DNA of 54,153 bases from an uncultured Eubacteriales bacterium (lineage in GTDB: Bacteria; Bacillota; Clostridia; Peptostreptococcales; Anaerovoracaceae): positions 1-54,153 of the forward strand of contig CADATO010000018.1 of NCBI GenBank assembly GCA_902790905.1, written 5' to 3'. Shown here one piece after another: positions 1 through 9,258 of this stretch. Positions within the stretch are counted from its first letter, which is position 1. Each line of letters begins with the position of its first letter. The notes beneath the pieces were generated by a model. It ran no database searches and was not told the DNA's origin. It saw only the letters and a list, made by a program, of their open reading frames with translations. The translations under genes were made by a program, and so were the position numbers.

Positions 1-1
1 C

Positions 2-2968
2 ACCGCGGTGATCGATGGCGACATCCAGTACGATGTCTGGGGGACCAAACCCGAAGACAACAAGGCAACGCTGACGGTCAACGGCGGCAAATTCACAGGT
101 GAATTCGACGTTGAGGAAGCGTTGAAGGAAGATGCTAAGACGAACATCGTCATCAATGACGGCCTGTTCAAGACCGCACCTTCTGATGAATACGTTGTCA
201 CCGGCAAGGCGGCAGTAGCGAACCTGGATGAAGCGACCAAGGCGGACTATCCGTTCACGATTGGCGAAGCGGTTGCAAGAACAGGCGGAGTTAATTACAC
301 AACACTGGCCAAAGCAATCGAAGTTGCCAAGGCTGGCGACACTGTCGAACTGCTGAAAGACACCAAGATCGAGACGATCGAAATCGACAAGAAGGTTGTT
401 CTGGATCTGGGCAAACATGAAGTTAGCTCCGACGAGCCGGTACTCTTTGCTGTGACAAAGGATGGCGATTTTACCATCACAGGCAACGGCAAGATCACAG
501 GCCCGGAGAACGGTAAGGCATTTGACGGCAAGTCGCTGATCCAGGTCGATGCTGGCAAGCTGGTTGTTGAGAACGGCACCCTGACCGCAACAGGCGAAGG
601 TTCTGATGGCATGTACGGTGTGTACGTGCTGAACGGCGGCAAGGCTGTCTTCGGTGTGAAAGACGCTGAAGAAGGCCCGGTGGTCACTTCGCACTTCGCA
701 GCGATCGGCACGAACAACACCACTGCTCCGGCAGACATCACCGTGTACGGCGGCACTTACACCGCAAACGCGGCTCCGGCTGAATCCGACTGGTGGAGCT
801 ACTTCTGCGCACCGGTCTATGCGGCAGGAGCAGGCACTTACGATCTGCAGGGCGGCACATTCAACGGCTACTATGGTATTTCCAGCCGCTATGCGAACGT
901 TGAGCAGATGATCACCATGGGTGATGTGACTATGACCGCTTCTTCCGGCACGCAGGTCTTCGTTGATGAGCAGACTGGCTCCGCTGGAACAGCAGACCGT
1001 CACATCCAGGCAACCGGCAACACGCTGACACTGCCTGAAGTCTATGCATGGAGACCCATCAGCGATGCGGGCGACATGCATTACGAAGTTGGCTTCTCCC
1101 TGAAGGCGTTTGACTTCAAGGCAGAGAGCAAGGTCTACAACGGCGCTGCACAGGAAGCAGAACCCGTTGCGACACCGAAGTTCGAGAATGCTAAAGTAAC
1201 GGCAGAGGACTACACGCTGTCCTACAAGGATGCGGACGGCAAAGCTATCGAAGGCGCCCCGGTCAACGCAGGTACATACACCGTCGTTGCCAAGGGTACG
1301 GAAGGCTCCGCTTATGAAGGCACAGAGAGTAATCCGTTCACCTTCGAGATCACGCAGGCAGATCTGGCTGATTGTGAGATTGCTAAGATCGACGATCAAG
1401 AGTTCACCGGTTCTGCTATCACACCGGCACCTGTCGTGACACTGGGCGATTACACGCTCAAGGAAGGCACCGACTACACCGTCAGCTACGAGAACAACAC
1501 CAACGTAGGCACAGCCACAGTAACACTCACAGCGGTGGAAGGCGGCAACTTCAAGGGTACCAACGCAACTACATTTACTATCACTGCGAAGGATATTTCT
1601 GAGGCGGTCATCTCTGGCATCAAGTCCGGATACGACTACACCGGATCCCCGATCACGGATGACTTCACAGTCATGCTGGGCGATACCGAACTGAAAGCCG
1701 ATACGGATTACACCTTCGAATATAAAGAAAACACACGCACCGGCGTGGCGACCCTGACCGTCACCGGCACAGGCAACTACACCGGCAGCGTAAGCACCGA
1801 CTTCCGCATCCACGGCACGTCCATCAACGATGCTGATGTGACCATCGAGGAAGGCCCGTTCGTCTATGACGGCACGGCCAAGACACCGAAGGTCACTTCC
1901 GTCAAAATGACGATTAACGGCAATGAAGTCACCCTGGTGAAAGACAAAGATTTCACTGTCGAGTACACCAACAATGTCAACGCGGGCACCGCACAGGTCG
2001 TCCTCTTCGGCAAGGCGGACTTCTCCGGCGGCCAGATCGTGGAATTCACCATCGGTCCGGCGCAGGTAGAGATCCCGGCGGCGAAGGAAGGTCTGGTCTA
2101 CAACGGCGAAGCACAGACCGGTGTTGCGGCGGCTGAGAATGCACCGTACACACTGTCCGGCAATGTCCAGACAGATGCCGGCGAGTATGCCGCGATGGCA
2201 GCGCTCAATAGCGACAACTATATCTGGAAGAACGGCAAGACCGAAAACCAGCTGATCCTCTGGAGCATTGCGCCGAAGGAAATCACACCTGTGATCGCGG
2301 CGATCGATGACCAGACGCACACGGGCGAAGAGGTCACACCTGCCGTTACCGTAACCGCCGAGGGCGAATCGCTCACAGAAGCGGATTACGAAGTAGCTTA
2401 CAGCAATAATGTTGAAGTCGGCGAAGCGACCGTCACAGTCACGATGAAGGGCAACTACACCGGCACCGCAACAGCGAAGTTCAACATTGTCCACAAACAT
2501 ACGCTGACCGAGGTCGACGCAAAAGCAGCGACCTGCACAGAGGATGGCAACAAAGAGTACTACGTCTGTGAAGAGTGCGGTAAGTACTTCAGCGATGCAG
2601 AAGGAACAGAAGAACTGCAGGCAGCAGATGTCGTCGTTGCAAAGACCGGCCACACAGAAGGGGCAAAGGTCAAGGAAAACGAAAAGGCAGCGACCTGCAC
2701 AGAAGCCGGCAGCTATGACGAAGTTGTCTACTGCACGGTCTGCGGTGAAGAACTCAGCCGTGAGACAACTGCGGTCGAGGCAACCGGCCACAAGTGGAAT
2801 GACGGCACAGTGATCAAGGCGGCGACCTGCACAGAAGCGGGCGTCAAGATCCAGAAGTGCGAGAACGACGCGCTGCACCTGCAGACAGCAGAGATCCCGG
2901 CGACAGGTCACAAGATGACCAGACGCGACCTACACAGAAGCGGGCAACACCGCATACTATGTCTGTGA
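2..2968 (+). CDS. Giant surface protein, N-terminal part (cut by window edge, ends in frameshift)
   Basis: The frame is already open at base 2, so the true start lies before the window. Residues 1 to about 360 are beta-strand repeats of the 'VxGGTF' kind typical of a right-handed beta-helix. From about 1120 to 2490 come four or five Ig-like repeats of the MBG/YDG type, recognised by 'YNGAAQ', 'YTGSPI', 'YDGTAK' and 'NAGTYT/NVGTATVT'. From 2494 a series of cysteine modules begins (CTEDGN..CEECGKYFSD..TGH). The frame leaves the repeat pattern at about 2920 and reads only 16 unrelated residues before stopping. The downstream frame resumes the same module, so this and the next entry are one broken gene. 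The role is probably an exported adhesin or wall protein. A signal peptide cannot be seen because the 5' end is missing. Confidence 0.8.
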   Translation, partial: TAVIDGDIQYDVWGTKPEDNKATLTVNGGKFTGEFDVEEALKEDAKTNIVINDGLFKTAPSDEYVVTGKAAVANLDEATKADYPFTIGEAVARTGGVNYTTLAKAIEVAKAGDTVELLKDTKIETIEIDKKVVLDLGKHEVSSDEPVLFAVTKDGDFTITGNGKITGPENGKAFDGKSLIQVDAGKLVVENGTLTATGEGSDGMYGVYVLNGGKAVFGVKDAEEGPVVTSHFAAIGTNNTTAPADITVYGGTYTANAAPAESDWWSYFCAPVYAAGAGTYDLQGGTFNGYYGISSRYANVEQMITMGDVTMTASSGTQVFVDEQTGSAGTADRHIQATGNTLTLPEVYAWRPISDAGDMHYEVGFSLKAFDFKAESKVYNGAAQEAEPVATPKFENAKVTAEDYTLSYKDADGKAIEGAPVNAGTYTVVAKGTEGSAYEGTESNPFTFEITQADLADCEIAKIDDQEFTGSAITPAPVVTLGDYTLKEGTDYTVSYENNTNVGTATVTLTAVEGGNFKGTNATTFTITAKDISEAVISGIKSGYDYTGSPITDDFTVMLGDTELKADTDYTFEYKENTRTGVATLTVTGTGNYTGSVSTDFRIHGTSINDADVTIEEGPFVYDGTAKTPKVTSVKMTINGNEVTLVKDKDFTVEYTNNVNAGTAQVVLFGKADFSGGQIVEFTIGPAQVEIPAAKEGLVYNGEAQTGVAAAENAPYTLSGNVQTDAGEYAAMAALNSDNYIWKNGKTENQLILWSIAPKEITPVIAAIDDQTHTGEEVTPAVTVTAEGESLTEADYEVAYSNNVEVGEATVTVTMKGNYTGTATAKFNIVHKHTLTEVDAKAATCTEDGNKEYYVCEECGKYFSDAEGTEELQAADVVVAKTGHTEGAKVKENEKAATCTEAGSYDEVVYCTVCGEELSRETTAVEATGHKWNDGTVIKAATCTEAGVKIQKCENDALHLQTAEIPATGHKMTRRDLHRSGQHRILCL
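2822..2920 (+). repeat. 99-bp identical direct repeat, copy 1
   Basis: Identical by eye to 4365-4463. It encodes the 'ATCTEAGVKIQKC' module through 'GHKMT'. The reading frame breaks immediately after this copy. Confidence 0.85.
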
Positions 2969-3053
2969 CGTCTGCGGCGAGTACTTCGAGGATGAAGCCG
3001 GCACCAAGCCGATCGCAGACAAAGAGAGCGTCGTCATCCCGCCGCTCAAGGCT

Positions 3054-6000
3054 GTGGCTTCGATCACCAAGGATGGAGAGACTGCATACTACGGCACACT
3101 GCAGTCTGCCATTGATGCAGCAGCGGCAGGCGATGAAGTCGTCCTGCTGGCAGACGTGACAGAGAACGTTGCGGTAGCAGCTGGCAAAGATGTCACGCTC
3201 GACCTGAACGGCAAGACTGTCACGAACAAGACGAGCGAACATACGGTCAACGTTCTCGGCAAACTGGTCGTCAAGGACAGCGCAGAAGGCGGCAAGATCG
3301 TCAGCACGAACAACTGCGGCATCTGTGTCCAGGACGGCGAGCTCACATTCGAGAGTGGCGCGGTCGAGGCACAGGAGATGGCAGTCCTGCTGATCGACGC
3401 CGGCAAGGTCGACATCAAGGGCGGCACCTTCACAGCGAAGGACAACGCGGTCCTTGGCACGAACGGCAGCAATGGACGCGGCGGCAACAAACTGAGCGTC
3501 AGCGGCGGCACGTTCAACGGCACGATCCAGACGGCCGGCTATGTGGCATGCGGCATCTACGCGGCGAACGATGATGAAATCACCGTCAGCGGCGGTACGT
3601 TCAACATCACAGGCGGCGCGGGCATCGTGGCAAGAGCCGGTAATGTCAGTGTGACAGGCGGCGAGTTCAACACGACGGGCAACACGACCGGCAAGGTCGG
3701 TGACAGCAGAGTCGTGGTACCGTGCTCGGCACTGGTCTTTGATAAGGAAGCGAACTATCCGGGCATGACAGATGCGTCAGGAATCGCAGTCAGCGGCGGC
3801 ACATTCAAGTCCGAAGCGGACAGCGTTGCCACGATCGGCGATGCGAAGCGCATCGACATCACGGGCGGCGCATTCAGCGACGACAAGGGCAATGACGCCA
3901 AGGTGCCGGCGGGCAAGAAGCTGGTGCAGAGCGAAGACGGTCTGTACAGACTGAACAGCGAATGGACCGTCAGCTTCAATAACGGTGGTGAGACCGGCAC
4001 GATGGAGAGTGTCCAGGTCGTCGACGGCAAGACCTATAAACTGCCTGAGAACGGATTCACCACAGATAAAGACTGCAACAAGTTCGCAGGCTGGCAGGTC
4101 GGCGAAGAGACGATGCAGGCAGGTGATGAGATCACCGTGACAGCAGACGTCACCGTAACAGCGACGTGGAAAGTCGAGCATAGCCTCACACACCATGACG
4201 CCAAGGCAGCGACCTGCACGACAGACGGCAACACTGAGAACTGGACCTGCGAAGAGTGCGGAAAGGTCTTCAGCGATGCAGAAGGCAAGACTGAGACCAC
4301 CGCAGAAAAGACTGTTGTCAAGGCAACCGGCCACAAGTGGAATGACGGCACCGTGATCAAGGAAGCGACCTGCACAGAAGCGGGCGTCAAGATCCAGAAG
4401 TGCGAGAACGACGCGCTGCACCTGCAGACAGCAGAGATCCCGGCGACAGGTCACAAGATGACCGGCAAGTACTTCAGCGACGAGAAGGGCGAGACAGAGA
4501 TCGCGCTCGAAGACACTTTCGTTGAGAAGATAGCGCACACCTGGGGTGAGTGGGAGACCACCACAGCAGCCACCTGTGATAAGGATGGTCTGAAGACACA
4601 TACCTGCAGCGTCTGCGGTGAGAGCGAAGAGGAAGCCATCCCGGCAACCGGTCATTCTATGACGAAGACCGACGCGAAGGCGGCGACCTGCACAGAAGAC
4701 GGCAACATCGAATACTGGACCTGCGGCACCTGCAGCAAGCTCTTCAGCGACGAAGAAGGCAAGACCGAGATCACAGAAGCAGATACAGTCGTCAAGGCGA
4801 CCGGTCATTCCCTGAAGAAGACCGACGCAAAGGCGGCGACCTGTACAGTAGATGGCAACATCGAGTACTGGACATGCGAGACCTGCGGCAAGATCTTCAG
4901 TGATGCAGAAGGCAAGACCGAGATCACAGCTGCTGATACTGTCGTCAAGGCAACTGACCACAAGTGGAATGAAGGCACAGTGATCAAGGCGCCGACCTGC
5001 ACAGAAGCAGGTGTCAAGATCCAGAAATGCGAGAACGATGCGTTGCACCTGCAGGTAGTCGACATCCCGGCGAAGGGCCACAAGATGACCAAGGTCGAAG
5101 CAAAGGCAGCGACCTGCAAGGCCGAAGGCAACATCGAGTACTGGACCTGTAGCGTTTGCGGCAAGTACTTCGCTGACGAAGACTGCACGCAGGAGATCAA
5201 GCTCGAAGACATTGTCACCGAGAAGACGGCCCATACATGGGGCGATTGGACGACCACAACGACAGCCACCTGCGAAGCAGACGGTGTGAAGACACATACC
5301 TGCAGCGTTTGCGGCGAGGTTGAGGAGGAAGCGATTCCTGCCACCGGCCACGAATGGGGCGAGGAAGAAACTCTGGTCGAAGCAGGCTGCACAACATTCG
5401 GTCTGACCCGTAAGATCTGTGCGAATGATGACGCGCATGTTGATTACAAAGTCATCGAGCCGACCGGTCACAATCTGACACATGCTGAAGAAAAAGCGGC
5501 GACCTGCACAGAGAATGGTGCTCATGAACACTGGTACTGTGACAAGTGCGGCAAGTACTTCAGCGACGAGAAGGCCGAGAATGAGATCAAAGAGAGCGAA
5601 GCCATCATCTTTGCAACGGGTCATACGGTCACAAAGGTGCCGGCTAAGGCAGCAACCTGTGCGGCGGCGGGCAATATTGAATACTATGTCTGCAGCAACT
5701 GCGGCAAGTACTTCAGCGATGCGGAAGGCACTATCGAGATCACAGAGGCTGACACGATCATTGCAAAGAAACCGCATGCCCTGACCAAGGTGAATGCAAA
5801 GACTGCTACCCATAAGGTCCTTGGTAACATCGAGTACTATGTCTGCAGTAACTGTGGAGAGCTCTTCCTCGATGCAGATGGAACTCAGCCGACAACGCGG
5901 GATGAGGTCCTTCTCAAGAAAGGCTGGCTCCAGGAATCTGACGGATGGCACTATTACCTCGGCAATGGACAGACCGAAAAGGGTACGAAACTCCGGAACG

Positions 6001-6500
6001 GCTGGGCAGAAGCCAATGAGGGCTGGTGCTGGATGGATGAGAATGGTGACTGGACCAAGAGCAGATGGGTCAATGACAAGGGCAACTGGTACTACATCAA
6101 ATCGGATGGCTACATGGCAGCCAACCAGTGGGTCAAGGCCAGCGGCGGCTGGTGCTACGTCGGCGCAACCGGACGGATGGTCACCAATGGCTGGGTGAAA
6201 GACAGCAATGGCTGGTGCTGGATGGGCTCCGACGGTTACTGGGTCAAGAACAAATGGATCCAGGATAAAGGCTCGTGGTACTACATCAATGCTTCCGGCT
6301 ATATGGCATCTAATGAGTGGGTATATTCCGGCGGTAAGTGGTATTACATGAAAGCCAGTGGTGTTATGGCTCACAGTGAGTGGGTACAGACCGGTGTGCA
6401 GTGGTACTACCTGAAAGCGGATGGAACCATGGCGACAGGGACGCAGACAATCGGAGGGAAGACCTACCGGTTTGACGCATCCGGCAGATGGATCCAGTAA
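3054..6500 (+). CDS. Giant surface protein, C-terminal part with cell-wall-binding repeats (frameshifted continuation)
   Basis: The frame is open back to about 2919 and encodes a module continuing 'TYTEAGN..CDVCGEYF' from the preceding frame. The GTG at 3054 has no ribosome binding site and is only the first formal start. The content is a second beta-helix section (about 3054-3950, 'VSGGTFNG', 'ITGGAF'), a bacterial-repeat stretch ('WTVSFNNGGETGT..VTATW'), about nine cysteine modules (about 4170-5900), then seven to eight glucan/choline-binding-like repeats (5925-6497) with 'GWVKDSNGWCWMGSDGYW' as a typical unit. Such C-terminal aromatic repeats attach proteins non-covalently to the cell wall, and no sortase motif is present. 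A strong terminator follows. It is probably the wall-binding half of one secreted protein of more than 2100 residues. Confidence 0.8.
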   Translation: MASITKDGETAYYGTLQSAIDAAAAGDEVVLLADVTENVAVAAGKDVTLDLNGKTVTNKTSEHTVNVLGKLVVKDSAEGGKIVSTNNCGICVQDGELTFESGAVEAQEMAVLLIDAGKVDIKGGTFTAKDNAVLGTNGSNGRGGNKLSVSGGTFNGTIQTAGYVACGIYAANDDEITVSGGTFNITGGAGIVARAGNVSVTGGEFNTTGNTTGKVGDSRVVVPCSALVFDKEANYPGMTDASGIAVSGGTFKSEADSVATIGDAKRIDITGGAFSDDKGNDAKVPAGKKLVQSEDGLYRLNSEWTVSFNNGGETGTMESVQVVDGKTYKLPENGFTTDKDCNKFAGWQVGEETMQAGDEITVTADVTVTATWKVEHSLTHHDAKAATCTTDGNTENWTCEECGKVFSDAEGKTETTAEKTVVKATGHKWNDGTVIKEATCTEAGVKIQKCENDALHLQTAEIPATGHKMTGKYFSDEKGETEIALEDTFVEKIAHTWGEWETTTAATCDKDGLKTHTCSVCGESEEEAIPATGHSMTKTDAKAATCTEDGNIEYWTCGTCSKLFSDEEGKTEITEADTVVKATGHSLKKTDAKAATCTVDGNIEYWTCETCGKIFSDAEGKTEITAADTVVKATDHKWNEGTVIKAPTCTEAGVKIQKCENDALHLQVVDIPAKGHKMTKVEAKAATCKAEGNIEYWTCSVCGKYFADEDCTQEIKLEDIVTEKTAHTWGDWTTTTTATCEADGVKTHTCSVCGEVEEEAIPATGHEWGEEETLVEAGCTTFGLTRKICANDDAHVDYKVIEPTGHNLTHAEEKAATCTENGAHEHWYCDKCGKYFSDEKAENEIKESEAIIFATGHTVTKVPAKAATCAAAGNIEYYVCSNCGKYFSDAEGTIEITEADTIIAKKPHALTKVNAKTATHKVLGNIEYYVCSNCGELFLDADGTQPTTRDEVLLKKGWLQESDGWHYYLGNGQTEKGTKLRNGWAEANEGWCWMDENGDWTKSRWVNDKGNWYYIKSDGYMAANQWVKASGGWCYVGATGRMVTNGWVKDSNGWCWMGSDGYWVKNKWIQDKGSWYYINASGYMASNEWVYSGGKWYYMKASGVMAHSEWVQTGVQWYYLKADGTMATGTQTIGGKTYRFDASGRWIQ
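4365..4463 (+). repeat. 99-bp identical direct repeat, copy 2
   Basis: Same 99 bases as 2822-2920. This copy is followed by an in-frame shortened module: 'GHKMT' joins directly to 'GKYFSDE', without the usual first half containing the cysteines. Confidence 0.85.
5925..6497 (+). repeat. Cell-wall-binding (choline-binding-like) aromatic repeats
   Basis: Seven to eight units of about 20-24 residues with the pattern W(V/I)xDxGxWYYIxxxGYMAxNxW. This is the CW-binding repeat family found at the C-terminus of clostridial and streptococcal secreted proteins. Confidence 0.85.
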
Positions 6501-6522
6501 CTGTCTGATCCGAAGTGAACAC

Positions 6523-6556
6523 AAAAGGACCGGAGAGGAAACTCTCCGGTCTTTTG
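6523..6556 (+). terminator. Rho-independent terminator of the surface protein gene
   Basis: Perfect 10-bp stem GACCGGAGAG/CTCTCCGGTC with a GAAA loop, flanked by A-run and T-run (6552-6555). Confidence 0.9.
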
Positions 6557-6656
6557 TTGTTTGAGATGTGAATTGTTCTGTGCAGCGCCAGGCGGCGTAA
6601 AACAGCCTTTTCAGAGCGTTTGTGTATGGCGCGGGAAAAGGATGCGTGCCGGGCGA

Positions 6657-7433
6657 TTACGCGCCTAATATCGCGAATTTGGCCTCTTTAAGCATCTCGA
6701 TGAGAAGGGGCGCATCCTGGTTGTAGGTGACGCTGTCAAAGCCCATTGCAAAGTCCGTTTTTGCGTCTTCGATCGTGCCGGCGTAGATCATCGTGGGTTT
6801 GCCCGCGGCCTTGCAGGCATCGAGGATGCGCTGCAGAGCGGCCTTGAATTCAGGCCGTTCAAATTCGAGCGGCATGCCCATAGCGACGGACAGATCGAAC
6901 GGGCCGACGAAAATGCCGTCTACGCCATCGATAGCTGCGATCTTTTCGATATGCTCGAGGCACCCGACTGTTTCGCACTGCGGGAAGAGCATCGTCTCGC
7001 GGTTGGCAGTCTCAAAGGTCTGCGCCAGGCCATGCTGCGCATAGTCTTCCTGCCAGAAGGCGGTGCCTACACTCGGCGCTACACCGCGGCTTCCGACCGG
7101 CGGGTACTTGCCGTACTCGACGATGCGGCGGATCTCTTCGACGGTGTGGATCTGCGGGATGATGAGCCCCATCGCTCCGCCGTCCAGCATCTTCAGGATC
7201 GACGCGCGGGAAGTATCCTGCACACGGACGAACGGTGTCGTGCCGTACAGTCTGGCGGCGCGGATGTAGTCGATGGCGCTGTCCGGGTTGAACGGGCCGT
7301 GTTCGGTGTCGATGATAACATAATCATACCCGGCCAGGCCGATGCATTCGGCGGAGGTGCCGCTGCCGATGATCATAAAGGTGCCCAGGGTCTTTTCGCC
7401 TGCGAGCATTCTTTCTCTCACATTGTTTTTCAT
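6657..7433 (-). CDS. HpcH/HpaI family aldolase
   Basis: About 258 residues, the usual length of class II metal-dependent HpcH/HpaI aldolases, which cleave or form 4-hydroxy-2-keto acids. Motifs seen are 'VIIDTEHGP', 'FVRVQ' (substrate Arg), 'QCETVGCLE' (metal Glu) and 'GIFVGPFDLSVAMG' (metal Asp), with 'PPVGSRGVAPS' between them. The ATG at 7433 is preferred over the GTG at 7445 because AAAGGGG lies at normal distance from it and overlaps the GTG. A -35/-10 pair lies upstream at 7503-7508 and 7480-7485. It is a single-gene unit and the substrate is not deducible. Confidence 0.88.
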   Translation of the reverse strand: MKNNVRERMLAGEKTLGTFMIIGSGTSAECIGLAGYDYVIIDTEHGPFNPDSAIDYIRAARLYGTTPFVRVQDTSRASILKMLDGGAMGLIIPQIHTVEEIRRIVEYGKYPPVGSRGVAPSVGTAFWQEDYAQHGLAQTFETANRETMLFPQCETVGCLEHIEKIAAIDGVDGIFVGPFDLSVAMGMPLEFERPEFKAALQRILDACKAAGKPTMIYAGTIEDAKTDFAMGFDSVTYNQDAPLLIEMLKEAKFAILGA

Positions 7434-7479
7434 GTTTGAAGCCACCCCTTTATCTATGATTCTTGTAAAACTTGTTCTT

Positions 7480-7508
7480 ACTATAAACTGTGTACCGGGG
7501 TTTGTAAA
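7480..7508 (-). promoter_or_regulatory. Probable sigma-A promoter of the aldolase gene
   Basis: On the minus strand TTTACA (7508-7503), 17-nt spacer, TATAGT (7485-7480), about 45 nt before the start codon. Confidence 0.65.
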
Positions 7509-7568
7509 ATCAATGGTTGCGAGGTTGGGGTATCAAAGAAGCTGATAAAAATCGATGAATGGAGTATG

Positions 7569-7596
7569 AAAAACCACGCATCTGATGCGTGGTTTC
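7569..7596 (-). terminator. Terminator downstream of tRNA-Pro (possibly bidirectional)
   Basis: Perfect 10-bp hairpin AAACCACGCA/TGCGTGGTTT with a 5-nt loop; the minus-strand side runs into a T-run. It lies just 3' of the tRNA. Confidence 0.8.
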
Positions 7597-7601
7597 TTTA
7601 T

Positions 7602-7678
7602 TGGTCGGGCTGACAGGATTTGAACCTGCGGCCTATTACTCCCGAAGCAATCGCGCTACCAAACTGCGCCACAGCCCG
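7602..7678 (-). tRNA. tRNA-Pro (anticodon CGG), CCA encoded
   Basis: The minus strand folds as a cloverleaf: acceptor CGGGCTG/CAGCCCG, D stem GCGC/GCGC, anticodon stem ATTGC/GTAAT with loop TTCGGGA (anticodon CGG), T arm with GGTTCAAATCC. Discriminator A is at 7605 and CCA is encoded at 7604-7602. A consensus-like promoter lies upstream. Confidence 0.93.
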
Positions 7679-7693
7679 ACACTCGCACGGACT

Positions 7694-7722
7694 ATTATAT
7701 ACCAGTGCCCGTGGCGAGGCAA
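7694..7722 (-). promoter_or_regulatory. Promoter of tRNA-Pro
   Basis: Minus strand TTGCCT (7722-7717), 17-nt spacer, TATAAT (7699-7694), 16 nt before the tRNA 5' end. Confidence 0.75.
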
Positions 7723-7752
7723 GTGCTAAATGGGATTTTTAATTGTCAGACT

Positions 7753-9075
7753 TCAGTCCTCGACGCGCAGGATGTTGTCGACCGACAGGACGATGTCCTT
7801 GCCGCTGATCTCGGCCAGTGCTTCGTTGAGGGTGCTGCGCTCCGTTTCGTAGACAATGAACAGGAGCGGCACTTCCGGCAGGGCTTCGCGGGCATCGGCT
7901 GCGCCTGCGCCGCGCTGGATGACGGACTTGACGCTGATGTTGTGCGCACCGAAGGTGTCTGCGATGCTGCCGAGCACGCCGGTGCGGTTGGCAACGGTCA
8001 TGCGGACGTAGTAGCGGTGTGCGCCTTCGCCGGCACAGGTGAGATCCGCATCGTAACGGAGCAGCGGGATATTGTCGAACGCGTTGCCCTTGTTGATCTC
8101 GACGGCGATCTCGATGACATCGCCCATGACGGCGCTGCCGGTGGGCAGAGGACCTGCGCCGCGCCCGTAGAACATCAGGGAGTCGACGGCGCTGCCGGTC
8201 ACGAAGACGGCGTTGAATTCATTGCTGACGCTGGCCAGCGGATGGTCTTCCGGCACGAGCGCCGGCTCGACGCTGCAGTAGACCTTGCCGTCCTTTTCGG
8301 CGGCGCTTGCCAGCAGCTTGATGCGGTAGCCGGACTCCTTCGCAAAACGGATATCGTGCGCGCTGATGCGGGTGATGCCCTCGCGGGCGATCTCGTCCGG
8401 GCCGACTTTGATGCCGAAGATCAGGGAGATGAGGATCGACAGTTTGTTCGCCGCATCGATGCCTTCGACGTCCGCGGTCGGATCCGCCTCGGCAAATCCC
8501 TTTGCCTGCGCATCCTTGAGCACCTCCGCATAGTCCTTGCCGTACTCGGACATCTGCGTGAGGATGTAGTTGGTCGTGCCGTTGAGGATGCCGTGCATCT
8601 CGGAGAATGTATTGGCCAGCAGCGGGGACGACACAGCGTTGATGATCGGGATGCCGCCCGCCACACTCGCTTCAAAGCGGAGCATGACGCTGTTTTCCCT
8701 GGCGAGCTGCGAGAGCATTTCGCCGTTGGCTGCGATGGCGGCCTTGTTGGCGGTGACGACATGCTTGCCGTTCTTCAGTGCCTGCGCCATGTAGCTGGTC
8801 GCCGGCTCGATGCCGCCCATGAGTTCGACGACGATGTCGATGGCGGGGTCGTCCAGGATTGCTGCGGGGTCGGTTGTGAACAGTGCTTCGGCCTGCGCCG
8901 GCGTGACGCCGATGGCTTCGGCGCGTTCCGGGCGGATGGTCCGGCAGAGGATGCGGTCGATGCGGATGTCGAGACCGGTGGTCTCTTCGATCCGTGCTCG
9001 CCCCTGCTCGAGGGTCTGCCAGGTGCCTTTGCCGATATTGCCGATGCCGAGCATGCCGACGTGGATGGTTCTCAT
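7753..9075 (-). CDS. hom: Homoserine dehydrogenase
   Basis: 440 residues, the length of monofunctional bacterial homoserine dehydrogenases. It reduces aspartate semialdehyde to homoserine in threonine/methionine synthesis. The N-terminal NAD(P) site is 'GMLGIGNIGKGT'. The catalytic region includes 'GILNGTTNYILTQM', 'GFAEADPTADVEGIDAANKLSIL' and the family Lys in 'VTANKAA'. A C-terminal ACT domain (about residues 355-440, 'YYVRMTVANRTGVLGSIADTF') implies feedback control by an amino acid, probably threonine. The start is preceded by AGAAGGA. It stands alone, with no thrB or thrC neighbour in the window. Confidence 0.95.
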   Translation of the reverse strand: MRTIHVGMLGIGNIGKGTWQTLEQGRARIEETTGLDIRIDRILCRTIRPERAEAIGVTPAQAEALFTTDPAAILDDPAIDIVVELMGGIEPATSYMAQALKNGKHVVTANKAAIAANGEMLSQLARENSVMLRFEASVAGGIPIINAVSSPLLANTFSEMHGILNGTTNYILTQMSEYGKDYAEVLKDAQAKGFAEADPTADVEGIDAANKLSILISLIFGIKVGPDEIAREGITRISAHDIRFAKESGYRIKLLASAAEKDGKVYCSVEPALVPEDHPLASVSNEFNAVFVTGSAVDSLMFYGRGAGPLPTGSAVMGDVIEIAVEINKGNAFDNIPLLRYDADLTCAGEGAHRYYVRMTVANRTGVLGSIADTFGAHNISVKSVIQRGAGAADAREALPEVPLLFIVYETERSTLNEALAEISGKDIVLSVDNILRVED

Positions 9076-9258
9076 AGGTTGGTTCCTTCTTTCTTATGGA
9101 TTTTCATTTTGCAGGCAGGGCGATTCCGCAAACGCCTGCTTGCCAACTATCATACCACAACCATGGACAAATGCGGCAGTTTTTAATATGATTGGGGAAG
9201 TTGTTTGTAAGGATAGCCGGCATCCGTTACACGCCGGCTGGAATAGGAAACGGAAGAT

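Larger units (their letters stand above)
2494..5905 (+). repeat. Cysteine-module repeats inside the surface protein
   Basis: Modules of about 45-50 residues carry one Cys in 'AATCTEDGN', then CxxC in 'YWTCGTCSKLF' and a His in 'KATGHS'. A shorter variant is 'ATCTEAGVKIQKCEND..ATGH'. They occur before and after the second beta-helix section. The pattern suggests a small metal- or disulphide-stabilised fold, but no function can be read from it. Two modules are damaged, at about 2920 and 4463. Confidence 0.75.

Noticed and set aside
3777..6524. Long minus-strand open frame of 915 codons across the surface protein
   Set aside because: It is a mirror of the repetitive, stop-poor plus-strand gene. 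It has Cys/Val/Leu-rich composition without domain pattern, and the plus strand carries recognisable domains and wall-binding repeats.
7705..9186. Plus-strand frame of 493 codons opposite homoserine dehydrogenase
   Set aside because: The minus strand encodes an unmistakable homoserine dehydrogenase over the same bases; the plus-strand product matches nothing and lacks a ribosome binding site.
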